Shown here piece after piece: positions 8,808 to 16,727 of a stretch of 64,000 nucleotides of DNA. Both the position numbers and the translations under genes were made by a program. The notes under the pieces are model-generated. The model made no database searches, was not told where the DNA came from, and saw only the letters and a program-made list of their open reading frames with translations. Origin of the DNA: Halotia wernerae (lineage in GTDB: Bacteria > Cyanobacteriota > Cyanobacteriia > Cyanobacteriales > Nostocaceae); contig JAYGHB010000018.1 of NCBI GenBank assembly GCA_034931985.1, positions 4,733-68,732 on the forward strand, written 5' to 3'. How positions within the stretch are numbered: position 1 is the stretch's first letter; each line of letters opens with the position of its first letter.

Positions 8808-9695
8808 ATGCCTTGGTCTCGAATTGTTAGTGGAATTTTTGCGATCGCCCTTGCTTTGGTTGCGACCCTTTTGGGTGGTTGGTACTTTACCATCGCAATT
8901 GCGGTGATTGTCTTTTTGGGTCATCAGGAATATTTTAATTTGGTGCGAGCCAGAGGCATAGTTCCCGCTGCTAAAACTACCATCTTTGTCAGCCAAGTCT
9001 TGCTGGTGATTTGTACAGTTGATGGCAGTTTAGCTGATGCTGTGCTGCCCCTAGCTGGGACATTTATTTGTTTTTACTTGCTGTTTCAACCCAAAATGGC
9101 CACAATCGCGGATATTTCCGCTTCCATTATGGGGCTATTTTATGTAGGTTACTTAGCAAGTTTCTGGGTAAGGTTACGCGCTCTTGGGAGTGCAGTTGTA
9201 AGTAATCTGCCTTTAGGTGGTTACTGGCCTCCAACTTGGGCAGATATTTGGCAGCAAAATTTTACCTATTTACCCCAAGGGTTGACAATGACAGTGCTGA
9301 CTTTCTTATGCATTTGGGCAGCTGACATTGGCGCTTATATTTTTGGTAGATTTTTTGGTAAAACCCCGTTGTCTGACATCAGCCCTAAAAAAACTGTTGA
9401 AGGTGCAGTCTTTGGGATTACTGCCAGTGTTGCCGTAGCATTAGCAGGGGCTTCTTATCTGCACTTTCCTAGATTCATTATCACTGGTGTAGCATTGGGT
9501 TTGCTAATTGGGATTGCTAGTCTTTTGGGCGATCTTACCGAGTCTATGCTCAAGCGCGATGCTGGCGTTAAAGATTCAGGACAGCTGATCCCCGGTCATG
9601 GCGGCATCTTAGACCGTACTGACAGTTATATCTTTACAGCCCCTTTAGTTTATTATTTCGTGACACTTTTGTTACCATTAATAGCTAATTCGTAA
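8808..9695 (+). CDS. cdsA: Phosphatidate cytidylyltransferase (CDP-diacylglycerol synthase)
   Basis: CdsA makes CDP-diacylglycerol from phosphatidate and CTP for phosphatidylglycerol synthesis in the membrane. The start is placed at ATG 8808 (MPWSRIVSGIFAIALALVATL), 295 residues; the open frame runs upstream to 8754, but that stretch is a low-complexity AGTATGAA-type repeat. Several membrane helices are followed by the CDS signature, from SMLKRDAGVKDSGQLIPGHG to GGILDRTDS near the C-terminus, and SPKKTVEGAVFG before it. Confidence 0.95.
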   Translation: MPWSRIVSGIFAIALALVATLLGGWYFTIAIAVIVFLGHQEYFNLVRARGIVPAAKTTIFVSQVLLVICTVDGSLADAVLPLAGTFICFYLLFQPKMATIADISASIMGLFYVGYLASFWVRLRALGSAVVSNLPLGGYWPPTWADIWQQNFTYLPQGLTMTVLTFLCIWAADIGAYIFGRFFGKTPLSDISPKKTVEGAVFGITASVAVALAGASYLHFPRFIITGVALGLLIGIASLLGDLTESMLKRDAGVKDSGQLIPGHGGILDRTDSYIFTAPLVYYFVTLLLPLIANS

Positions 9696-9802
9696 TTGGT
9701 AATTCGTAATTGAAAAAATCAGATTTAGGGAACTCCAAAAAATAAATCATTTTGATTTATTCAAATTCTACTTTTCTTACTTTCCTGCCCTCTGCTATTT
9801 CC

Positions 9803-10513
9803 TTAAGGGTTAACATTGATCCGCCCGCGACATACTAACTGACCAGGGATCAAGCTGAGTTCTTGAATATCGACATCTGAGCCAAGATAGAGATGATAAT
9901 TATGCTCGCCCTCTAAGAGCGCTACTTGGTTTTTCATGATTTGAATATGTGTTAATTGCAACTCTTGATTGCCAATTAATTTTAAATTAAATCTAACTTC
10001 TAGAGACGTATTTTCGCTGGTCGCTCCTAAAGTAGCACAAATTGTTATTTGATTATTGTCAAGGATAATTTGATGCCATGTTGGCGTTAATTTGGGGCAA
10101 TCTTCTGGTAAAAGTTTAACTAGTACATCATTTAAAGCAGTTGATAATAGTTCAGATTTAAGGGAATTATTGAGGTCTTTCTCCTCCACGATCAGATAGC
10201 CGAGTACTGGTACTATCTCTAGCAGTCGTAGTGGTTTTCCTTTAAGTATTGAGCCTACGTTGATTTGAATATTTTCCGCTATTAGTTGAATTCGTGTAAT
10301 ATAGAGGCCTTGATACACTGCATGACTGGCAAAAATAGATACCCAGGGAATGCAACCAGAGAGAATTTGGCGATCGCTAGCTTTAATCTCTACTTCTAAT
10401 TGAGATACTTGGCTGACTTGCGCTCTCAACCAGAGCTTGAATGCTGCTGTGAGTGCATTTGTAATTAGCTGGATCTTCTTGGAATTTTTTGTGGGGAAAT
10501 TGTCTTCTGGCAT
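9803..10513 (-). CDS. DUF2993 (LmeA-type) protein
   Basis: 236 residues, no obvious signal peptide. The pattern NALTAAFKLWLRAQVSQVSQ followed by VEIKASDRQILSGCIPWVSI and YITRIQLIAENIQINV fits the DUF2993 family, common in cyanobacteria; relatives of actinobacterial LmeA bind phospholipids or lipoglycans in the envelope. No catalytic residues can be named. It is convergent with cdsA and divergent from the pseudouridine synthase. Confidence 0.75.
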   Translation of the reverse strand: MPEDNFPTKNSKKIQLITNALTAAFKLWLRAQVSQVSQLEVEIKASDRQILSGCIPWVSIFASHAVYQGLYITRIQLIAENIQINVGSILKGKPLRLLEIVPVLGYLIVEEKDLNNSLKSELLSTALNDVLVKLLPEDCPKLTPTWHQIILDNNQITICATLGATSENTSLEVRFNLKLIGNQELQLTHIQIMKNQVALLEGEHNYHLYLGSDVDIQELSLIPGQLVCRGRINVNP

Positions 10514-10655
10514 TTAACCACTCTTGTAATGGGTATTTGCTCAGCAAGTGACTGAACTTAAGTAAGCCTTAAATGTAACATTTATGGCTATTTACTACAA
10601 AATGCCAATATTATGATTATTATCTAAAGCTAGGAAAGTACTCAGTAATTTCCAC

Positions 10656-11489
10656 ATGGAGGCAAGGTTACAAAAAATTCTCGCTCAATGGGGTATTGCC
10701 TCACGACGCGAAGCCGAAGAAATGATTCGGCGATCGCGTGTGCGGGTAAATGGGATATTAGCGCATTTAGGTCAAAAAGTTGACCCCCAAACAGATACGA
10801 TTACTGTTGATGGTAAGCCTGTGTCTGGTGAGCAACGTCCGCCTTTACTATATCTGTTGCTGCATAAGCCCGCTGGAGTGGTTTCAACTTGCCATGACCC
10901 TCACCGAAGAAAGACAGTCTTAGATTTACTTCCTAAGGAATTACGTGAGGGTACAGGTATTCACCCAGTTGGTCGTCTAGATGCAGAATCTACAGGAGCA
11001 TTGATACTTACCAACGATGGAGATTTAACATTTGGGCTAACTCATCCGCGCCATAGCATTCCGAAAACTTATCAAGTTTTGGTCAAAGGACATCCTACTG
11101 AAGCAGTATTAGAGATGTGGCGTAAAGGTGTGATGTTAGAGGGAAGAAAAACCCTGCAAGCCAGAGTAAAGATGATCGAAAGTCTTGCTCTAAATAGCCG
11201 TTTAGAAATAGTTTTAAAGGAGGGAAGAAATCGCCAGATTCGCCGTGTAGCCGAAAAGTTGGGACACCCAGTCATTAAACTACATCGGACAGCCATAGGC
11301 CTAATTCAATTACAAATACCAAGACGGGAGAAGCCTCACCAACCTGACTCACCAACCCACTCTCTGTCTTTGTTGCGTGAAGGTAACTATCGATTTCTCA
11401 AAGAGCATGAAATTCGCTTTTTACAAAAGCAAATAAAACACATACCTATTAAAGATTCAGCTGAGGTCAGGGGAGTAGAAAAAATATGA
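10656..11489 (+). CDS. RsuA/RluB-family pseudouridine synthase
   Basis: 277 residues. An N-terminal S4 RNA-binding domain (RLQKILAQWGIASRREAEEM ... VRVNG) precedes a catalytic domain with HPVGRLDAESTGALILTNDG, where the Asp of GRLDAES is the catalytic residue, and GRNRQIRRVAEKLGHPV. Enzymes of this family modify one uridine in 16S or 23S rRNA; sequence alone does not decide between RsuA, RluB and RluE. The stop overlaps the start of the next gene by 4 bases (ATGA), so the two are translationally coupled. Confidence 0.93.
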   Translation: MEARLQKILAQWGIASRREAEEMIRRSRVRVNGILAHLGQKVDPQTDTITVDGKPVSGEQRPPLLYLLLHKPAGVVSTCHDPHRRKTVLDLLPKELREGTGIHPVGRLDAESTGALILTNDGDLTFGLTHPRHSIPKTYQVLVKGHPTEAVLEMWRKGVMLEGRKTLQARVKMIESLALNSRLEIVLKEGRNRQIRRVAEKLGHPVIKLHRTAIGLIQLQIPRREKPHQPDSPTHSLSLLREGNYRFLKEHEIRFLQKQIKHIPIKDSAEVRGVEKI

Positions 11490-12274
11490 AATTGTTAAGA
11501 AGAAAAGCTGATGAACAGCCAACACCTTCATTAGAACAACAACAAACCGAAAAATTGGCACAAATGGGCGCTCAACTTTGGGCATCGCGTCAAGAAAAGG
11601 GTTTCTCTCTAGAAGAAATGGTAGGATTGACCAAAATTCCCCGGCGGCTATTGCAGGCGATCGAAGAAGGTAATTTAGAGAATCTGCCAGAACCAATCTA
11701 TATTCAAGGTTTAATCAGGCAATTTGCCGATGTATTGGGCTTTAATGGAACTGAGTTTTCCAGAAATTTTCCTGTCGCTGTTCAGCAGGTGAACCTGCAA
11801 ACTACTGGAAAAACGCGCTCAATGGGTCAATTCCGTCCAATTCATCTTTACTTACTTTATATATTCGTGATTGTATGCTCTGTCAGCAGCTTGTCTCAAT
11901 TACTAAATAATGCTGTCCTCAAAGCGGATAATAGCCAAAGTGAACCTCAAGCAGAACTAACTCAAGCACAAAAACCAACAGCCGTTCAACCTGTTAGCGA
12001 CAACCTCAGTAGCCTCAAAGACAATCGGTCATTACAGATTGGTGTCACATTGAAAGCCTCCTCCTGGATTCGGGTAGTAGCCGATGGTAAAACCGAGTTT
12101 GAGGGCATTCTACCAGAGGGTACACATCGCATCTGGAAAGCCCAAGAGCAACTAACGGTGAAAACAGATAATGCTGGTGGTGTGCTGATGAGTGTCAATC
12201 AGCAAGAAGCCAAGCAAATGGGAGAACCAGGTAAAGTTGAAGAAATTAAGATTGCTGCCCAGCCTGAGTCTTGA
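11486..12274 (+). CDS. RodZ-like helix-turn-helix membrane protein
   Basis: 262 residues. Residues about 25-90 form a Cro/C1-type HTH (LGAQLWASRQ-like start, MVGLTKIPRRLLQAIEEGN, PEPIYIQGLIRQFADVLG), the pattern of RodZ. One membrane helix follows (HLYLLYIFVIVCSVSSL, near 125), then a linker and a C-terminal DUF4115-like beta domain (ASSWIRVVADGKTEFEGILP). RodZ couples MreB to cell-wall elongation; cyanobacterial relatives are less studied. Translationally coupled to the pseudouridine synthase. Confidence 0.85.
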   Translation: MKLLRRKADEQPTPSLEQQQTEKLAQMGAQLWASRQEKGFSLEEMVGLTKIPRRLLQAIEEGNLENLPEPIYIQGLIRQFADVLGFNGTEFSRNFPVAVQQVNLQTTGKTRSMGQFRPIHLYLLYIFVIVCSVSSLSQLLNNAVLKADNSQSEPQAELTQAQKPTAVQPVSDNLSSLKDNRSLQIGVTLKASSWIRVVADGKTEFEGILPEGTHRIWKAQEQLTVKTDNAGGVLMSVNQQEAKQMGEPGKVEEIKIAAQPES

Positions 12275-12276
12275 GA

Positions 12277-12322
12277 AGCAGGGAGCAGGGGGAGCAGGGG
12301 GAGCAGGGGAAGCAGGGGAAGA
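12277..12322. repeat. Short tandem repeat GGAGCAGG
   Basis: About five imperfect copies of an 8-base GGGAGCAG/GGGAAGCAG unit sit immediately after the RodZ-like gene, followed at 12332-12360 by ATGCCCAATGTCCC-type heptamers. Both belong to the short-tandem-repeat class characteristic of heterocystous cyanobacteria. Related blocks occur at 472-525, 41463-41477 and 60597-60617. Confidence 0.8.
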
Positions 12323-12366
12323 GAAGAACTTATGCCCAATGTCCCATGCCCAATGCCCCAAGTTCC

Positions 12367-13875
12367 TCATTTTCCTTCAGGGGCGCGTCCACAGAGTTTG
12401 GTGAGCATTTTCAGGCGATCGCCTAGTTCTTCTGTCAATACTTCTGACTGATAGCGCCACTCCCAGTTACCCTCGGCAGTACTAGGAAAGTTCATCCGTG
12501 CTTCGTTTCCCAAACCCAAAATATCCTGCAAAGGAATAATCGCTTGATTAGCTATAGAACTTAAAGCCAACCTAATTAAATCCCAGTGAATACCTTCAGG
12601 ACTGACGCAACCTAAATACAGCAATAAGTTTCGCTTTTCCCAATCACTAGCTGTATTGAACCAGCCTATGGTTGTGTCATTATCGTGAGTTCCGGTATAA
12701 ACTACCGCATTTCGTGGGTAGTTAAACGGTAAAAACGGATTACCGGGATCAGAACCGAAGGCAAACTGCAAAACTTTCATCCCAGGAAATTCATACTTGT
12801 CTCGCAGCGCTTCTACTTCTGGCGTAATTACTCCCAAATCTTCCGCCAAGACAGGTAGTTTGCCTAGTTTTTGTTTAATCGTATCGAACAACTCTTCCCC
12901 AGGCGCTTCAATCCATTCTCCATTCATGGCTGTTTCTTCACCTTGTTCCACAGCCCAAAAAGCTTCAAAACCCCGGAAGTGATCAATGCGAATAATATCG
13001 ACATAATCCAGCATTGCTTCAAAGCGCTGTATCCACCATTTAAAATCTTGGTTTTGCAACTTTTCCCAGTTATAAACGGGGTTGCCCCACAGTTGACCAG
13101 TGGCGCTAAAGTAATCTGGTGGAACTCCCGCCATTTGTGCAGCGGCTCCTGTCTCTTCATCCAAGCAAAAAATATCAGGATTTGCCCATACGTCGGCACT
13201 GTCATGAGCTACGTAGATGGGAATATCACCGATGATTTCTATACCGCGCATGTTGGCATAGCTCTTAACATTTGACCACTGCCGAAAAAACTCATATTGG
13301 GTGAACTTGTAATAGAAAATCTCTCCACTCAGCTGGCGCTGTATTTGATCTAATGCTTCTGGTTGACGCTTGGCAAGTTCTGGTTCCCAGGTGTACCAGC
13401 TAGCATTATTTTGGGAATCTTTAAGCGCCATAAATAAGGCGTAATTATCTAGCCAATAAGCTTTGCTTTCACAAAAACCTGCAAATTCCTTTTGTTGGAT
13501 GGGAGATGCTTGGGTTTTAAAGTTATTGCAGGCTTTTTTTAAAAGATCAATTTTAATGGCTGTAACTTGCTCAAAATCTACTTTATCCCCTGAAAATCCT
13601 GGTAAATTAGCACAGTCTGCTTCAGCTAGCAAACCCTCATCTATAAGTTTTTCTGGACTAATCAGCAAGGGATTTCCTGCCATCGCTGAGTAACACATAT
13701 ATGGAGAATTGCCGTACCCAGTGGGGCCTAAGGGTAATACTTGCCAATATTGTTGATAACTCTTTTCGAGAAAATCAATAAATTTATAGGCTTCTAAACC
13801 TAAATCTCCAATGCCAAATCGGCTAGGAAAAGAGGTAGGATGCAGCAAAATGCCGCTGGATCTGGTGAAAGGCAT
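12367..13875 (-). CDS. malQ: 4-alpha-glucanotransferase (amylomaltase, GH77)
   Basis: MalQ transfers alpha-1,4-glucan segments between maltooligosaccharides, working in glycogen turnover in the cytosol. 502 residues, normal length. Motifs: LHPTSFPSRFGIGDLG and QVLPLGPTGYGNSPY at the N-terminus, IRIDHFRGFEAFW with the catalytic Asp nucleophile, LAEDLGVITPEV with the acid/base region, and TGTHDNDTTIGW. Its 3' end abuts the short repeats after the RodZ-like gene, with which it is convergent. Confidence 0.97.
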   Translation of the reverse strand: MPFTRSSGILLHPTSFPSRFGIGDLGLEAYKFIDFLEKSYQQYWQVLPLGPTGYGNSPYMCYSAMAGNPLLISPEKLIDEGLLAEADCANLPGFSGDKVDFEQVTAIKIDLLKKACNNFKTQASPIQQKEFAGFCESKAYWLDNYALFMALKDSQNNASWYTWEPELAKRQPEALDQIQRQLSGEIFYYKFTQYEFFRQWSNVKSYANMRGIEIIGDIPIYVAHDSADVWANPDIFCLDEETGAAAQMAGVPPDYFSATGQLWGNPVYNWEKLQNQDFKWWIQRFEAMLDYVDIIRIDHFRGFEAFWAVEQGEETAMNGEWIEAPGEELFDTIKQKLGKLPVLAEDLGVITPEVEALRDKYEFPGMKVLQFAFGSDPGNPFLPFNYPRNAVVYTGTHDNDTTIGWFNTASDWEKRNLLLYLGCVSPEGIHWDLIRLALSSIANQAIIPLQDILGLGNEARMNFPSTAEGNWEWRYQSEVLTEELGDRLKMLTKLCGRAPEGK

Positions 13876-14002
13876 AAGTAACTTGAATTATAGGAATCAG
13901 CGATCCCATCGAATCTATCACGGAACAGTATTTAGAAGGTAAATCAAGTAAACTCATGTTGATTGTCTCTTGTCAGTTGTTTTTTACTAATGACAATTAA
14001 CT

Positions 14003-14434
14003 ATGACTTACCGAAATCCTACACCAACGGTTGATATCATCATTGAGTTAGTGGATCGGCCACATCGGCCAATAGTGTTAATTGAGAGACATAATTTACC
14101 ATTGGGTTGGGCAATTCCCGGTGGTTTTGTGGATTATGGGGAAGCAGTGGAAGTGGCGGCGCGGCGGGAAGCTGAGGAAGAAATGGGTTTACAGGTGGAG
14201 TTAGTTGAACAATTTTTGGTGTATTCTAATCCTAGTCGTGATCTCCGTCAGCATACAATCAGCATTGTGTTTTTGGCTACGGCGATGGGAGAACCAAAGG
14301 CTGGGGATGATGCTAAAGATGTAGGAATTTTTGAGTCTTGGCGTGTGCCTAGTAATTTATGTTTTGACCACGATCGCATTTTGCAAGATTATTGGCGATA
14401 TCGGCATTATGGGATACGTCCGCGGTTGGGTTAA
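14003..14434 (+). CDS. Nudix hydrolase
   Basis: 143 residues with a complete Nudix box beginning GGFVDYGEAVEVAARREAEE and continuing EMGLQVE, the Mg-binding helix that hydrolyses nucleoside diphosphates linked to another group. The flanks (IIELVDRPHRPIVLIERHN, and a C-terminal DHDRILQDYWRYRHYG) resemble ADP-ribose/NADH-type cyanobacterial Nudix proteins, but the substrate cannot be fixed from sequence. ridA starts 32 bases downstream and may be co-transcribed. Confidence 0.92.
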   Translation: MTYRNPTPTVDIIIELVDRPHRPIVLIERHNLPLGWAIPGGFVDYGEAVEVAARREAEEEMGLQVELVEQFLVYSNPSRDLRQHTISIVFLATAMGEPKAGDDAKDVGIFESWRVPSNLCFDHDRILQDYWRYRHYGIRPRLG

Positions 14435-14466
14435 AATGCTGTAGCCAGGTAGATTATGCAATAATT

Positions 14467-14856
14467 ATGACTCGTAAAGTAATTAATACTAATCAAGCAC
14501 CAGCTCCCGTTGGGCCATATAATCAAGCGATCGCCGCTTCTGGTCTTATGGTATTTGTCGCTGGACAAATTGCTATTGATCCCCACATTGGTAATGTTGT
14601 CTACACAGATGATGTCGTCAAGCAAACTGAGCAAGTAATGGCTAATCTAGAAGCCATTTTGACTGAAGCGGGCGCGAATTTTGAAAATGTGGTTAAAACT
14701 ACTGTCTTTCTCGCTAATATGAACGATTTTGCCGCGGTGAATGCCGTTTATGCTAAATATTTTTCTGAAGATACAGCCCCTGCGCGTGCTTGTGTTCAAG
14801 TTTCTCGTCTACCAAAAGATGTGTTAGTGGAAATTGACTGTATTGCAGTAATTTAA
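14467..14856 (+). CDS. ridA: RidA-family enamine/imine deaminase
   Basis: RidA hydrolyses reactive 2-aminoacrylate released by PLP enzymes such as threonine dehydratase. ATG 14467 (MTRKVINTNQAPAPVGPYNQ) gives 129 residues, the family's usual size; the frame is open further upstream into the Nudix gene but without homologous sequence. SGLMVFVAGQIAIDP, the conserved Arg in PARACVQVSRLPKD and VEIDCIAVI at the end are the family signatures. Confidence 0.96.
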   Translation: MTRKVINTNQAPAPVGPYNQAIAASGLMVFVAGQIAIDPHIGNVVYTDDVVKQTEQVMANLEAILTEAGANFENVVKTTVFLANMNDFAAVNAVYAKYFSEDTAPARACVQVSRLPKDVLVEIDCIAVI

Positions 14857-15012
14857 TTGTACTGGGCATGGAGAAGCAATACTGCTCGGTTAAGCATTTT
14901 CAACTTCAAATTGGGTTTTGGGAAAAGGGTAAAGGGTAAGGGTTAAAGGTTTTGATTTTCTCCTTTCCCCCTTAACCGAAAGGTATTGCATGGAGAAGAA
15001 CTACTTTTATTG

Positions 15013-15180
15013 TCGAAAGTTGAACCTTTGAAGTCGAAAGTTGAACCTTTGAAGTCGAAAGTTGAACCTCTGAAGTCGGAACTTGAACCTTTGAGGTCGA
15101 AAGTTGAACCTTTGAGGTCGAAAGTTGAACCTTTGAAGTCGGAAGTTGAACCTCTGAAGTCGGAAGTTGAACCTCAGAGG
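15013..15180 (+). repeat. Eight 21-bp tandem repeats
   Basis: Eight consecutive copies of TCGAAAGTTGAACCTYTGAAG (variants TCGGAAGTTG and TCGGAACTTG) with no spacers. The frame 14986-15222 stays open through it and would give an SKVEPLK heptapeptide repeated eight times, but it has no convincing start context or domain. The last unit fuses into a perfect 19-bp palindrome. Unspaced units exclude a CRISPR array. It lies about 100 bases upstream of the exported protein at 15278 and may affect its leader. Confidence 0.85.
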
Positions 15181-15185
15181 TTCAA
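15167..15185. terminator. Palindrome closing the 21-bp array
   Basis: TTGAACCTC-A-GAGGTTCAA is a perfect 9-bp inverted repeat built from the final repeat unit, followed after a few bases by ACTTTTTTAAAAAAAAG. The shape fits a Rho-independent terminator or an mRNA hairpin. Function not shown. Confidence 0.4.
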
Positions 15186-15277
15186 TTGCAACTTTTTTAA
15201 AAAAAAGATTACTGAAGCTTAACTTGCTCTAAGACATAAGCCAATTATTTTTGAAGAGACTTCAAGGAAGATAAACC

Positions 15278-16252
15278 ATGAAAAGTCTCATTCGCACGTT
15301 GGCTGTTGGCGCAATTACAGCGAGTTGTTATGTCGGTCAAGCTTATGCCGATACAGTCAAAGATCCCCTTGGCTACTCTGTACCACGCACCCATGCTCAC
15401 AACGACTACGAACACGAGCATCCACTTTTTGATGCCCTCCACAACGGTTTCATTAGCGCTGAGGCTGATATTTGGCTCTATGATACAGATTTACGCGTTG
15501 CTCATGACCCAGTAGACAACCCCGCAACATTACCCACCCTGTCAGATTTATATCTGACACCATTGCGGAACTTGGCAACTCAGGTAAATAACGGTGGCAT
15601 TTACGCCGACGGCACACCCCTACTTTTGTTAGTTGATATTAAAAGTGAGGGTGTTTCGACCTATCAGCGTTTACATGATACTTTAGCCAGCTACGCGGTT
15701 GATAATCCCGGATTGTTCAATACCTACACCAAAAACGCTTCTGGTGGCTATGACATGCACAAAGGAGCAGTCAATGTTGTGATCTCAGGTAATCGACCAC
15801 GAGATTATATGCTGTCACAGGATATACGTTATGCTGCTTACGACGGTCGTCAAGATGATATAGGCATGGGTATTGCACCTGAGTTTATCCCCTTAATTAG
15901 CGACAACTGGAATACTTTTTTTAACGGCGATTTGGCTTGGGACGGTACTGGCACAATCCCAGATGACACTAAAGCAACTTTAGACAATATTGTGGCTCAG
16001 GTGCATGGAGAGAACAAAATCTTGCGCTTCTGGAATTTGCCACAAGATGCGCCTAGCGTTTGGGGGCCGCTCTACGATGCTAATGTTGACTTGATTAACA
16101 CTGACAATCTCACTGGTTTATCTGCATATATTCAATCGCGTCAGAGGCAATCAGTACCAGAACCATCAATGACTATTGCACTCTTGGGTGTACTAAGCAC
16201 ATCAGCACTGCTGAAGCGAAAATCGCAGTCTAAGTCAAAACTTCTCGGATAA
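15278..16252 (+). CDS. Exported PI-PLC/GDPD-superfamily protein (AIM6-like) with PEP-CTERM anchor
   Basis: 324 residues. Signal peptide (MKSLIRTLAVGAITASCYVG, then QAYA), then HAHNDYEHEHPLFDALHNGF, ISAEADIWL and LRVAHDP, the pattern of the AIM6-like branch of the phospholipase C/glycerophosphodiesterase superfamily, where His and acidic residues line a TIM-barrel active site. LLLVDIKSEG follows, as in GDPD-type cores. The C-terminus reads SVPEPSMTIALLGVLS then TSALLKRK, a PEP-CTERM sorting tag (PEP, membrane helix, basic tail) handled by an exosortase. So the protein is likely processed at the cell surface; substrate unknown. ATG 15278 follows GAAGATAAACC, a weak RBS. Confidence 0.8.
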   Translation: MKSLIRTLAVGAITASCYVGQAYADTVKDPLGYSVPRTHAHNDYEHEHPLFDALHNGFISAEADIWLYDTDLRVAHDPVDNPATLPTLSDLYLTPLRNLATQVNNGGIYADGTPLLLLVDIKSEGVSTYQRLHDTLASYAVDNPGLFNTYTKNASGGYDMHKGAVNVVISGNRPRDYMLSQDIRYAAYDGRQDDIGMGIAPEFIPLISDNWNTFFNGDLAWDGTGTIPDDTKATLDNIVAQVHGENKILRFWNLPQDAPSVWGPLYDANVDLINTDNLTGLSAYIQSRQRQSVPEPSMTIALLGVLSTSALLKRKSQSKSKLLG

Positions 16253-16727
16253 GCTTTAATATACAACAATACCTTTGCCAAAATAAGAGCCTAGATAAAT
16301 TTTGGCAAAAGTGGCAAAATTAAGCATACATAAGCGTTTCGATGAAAAGGTGGTTTTTCATCTGAAACCCTTATCCTGCTGTCAATACGTTAAAAAACCC
16401 TTGTAGGAAACCTTAAAGGAATTTTTAGGACTGATTGTTTTTGCCAACCCTCAAAGAAATGGGAGTTAATGGTTAAAGCATCATCATCTCACCCTCGTAA
16501 ATTGGCGAAGGTATTGATACAAGGGTGCGTTATGGACATTAGCCCTAACGCACCGAAAATCTCGAATGGTGCTGGTGCATTAGCCTGCGGCATAACATAC
16601 CCGACTGGACTACTGGACTACTGGACTGACACGACTAAAATGATGCAAAAAATTTAGGTTGGGAACCCGCCCAAAGCATTAGCTCCCCAACCTACGCCTA
16701 AAGCACTATTTTAGCTGTGTTACGCCA
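16253..16727. other. Intergenic region with hairpins, no gene
   Basis: This gap separates two convergent genes. Two inverted repeats are visible: GGTGCGTTA (about 16524) with TAACGCACC (ending 16554), and TAGGTTGGG (16655-16663) with CCCAACCTA (16686-16694). Between them is ACTGGACT repeated three times near 16605. The open frame 16469-16657 has no domain and spans the repeats. Either hairpin could terminate transcription. Confidence 0.6.

Noticed and set aside
15013..15180. Possible CRISPR array
   Set aside because: The 21-bp units are directly adjacent with no spacers between them, and no cas genes are present.
14986..15222. 78-codon frame giving an SKVEPLK heptapeptide repeat protein
   Set aside because: The frame is open simply because the 21-bp unit lacks stops; start context and flanks do not look coding. 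Kept as a repeat.
16469..16657. 62-codon frame as a gene
   Set aside because: Covers two hairpins and a tandem ACTGGACT repeat; translation has no similarity I recognise.
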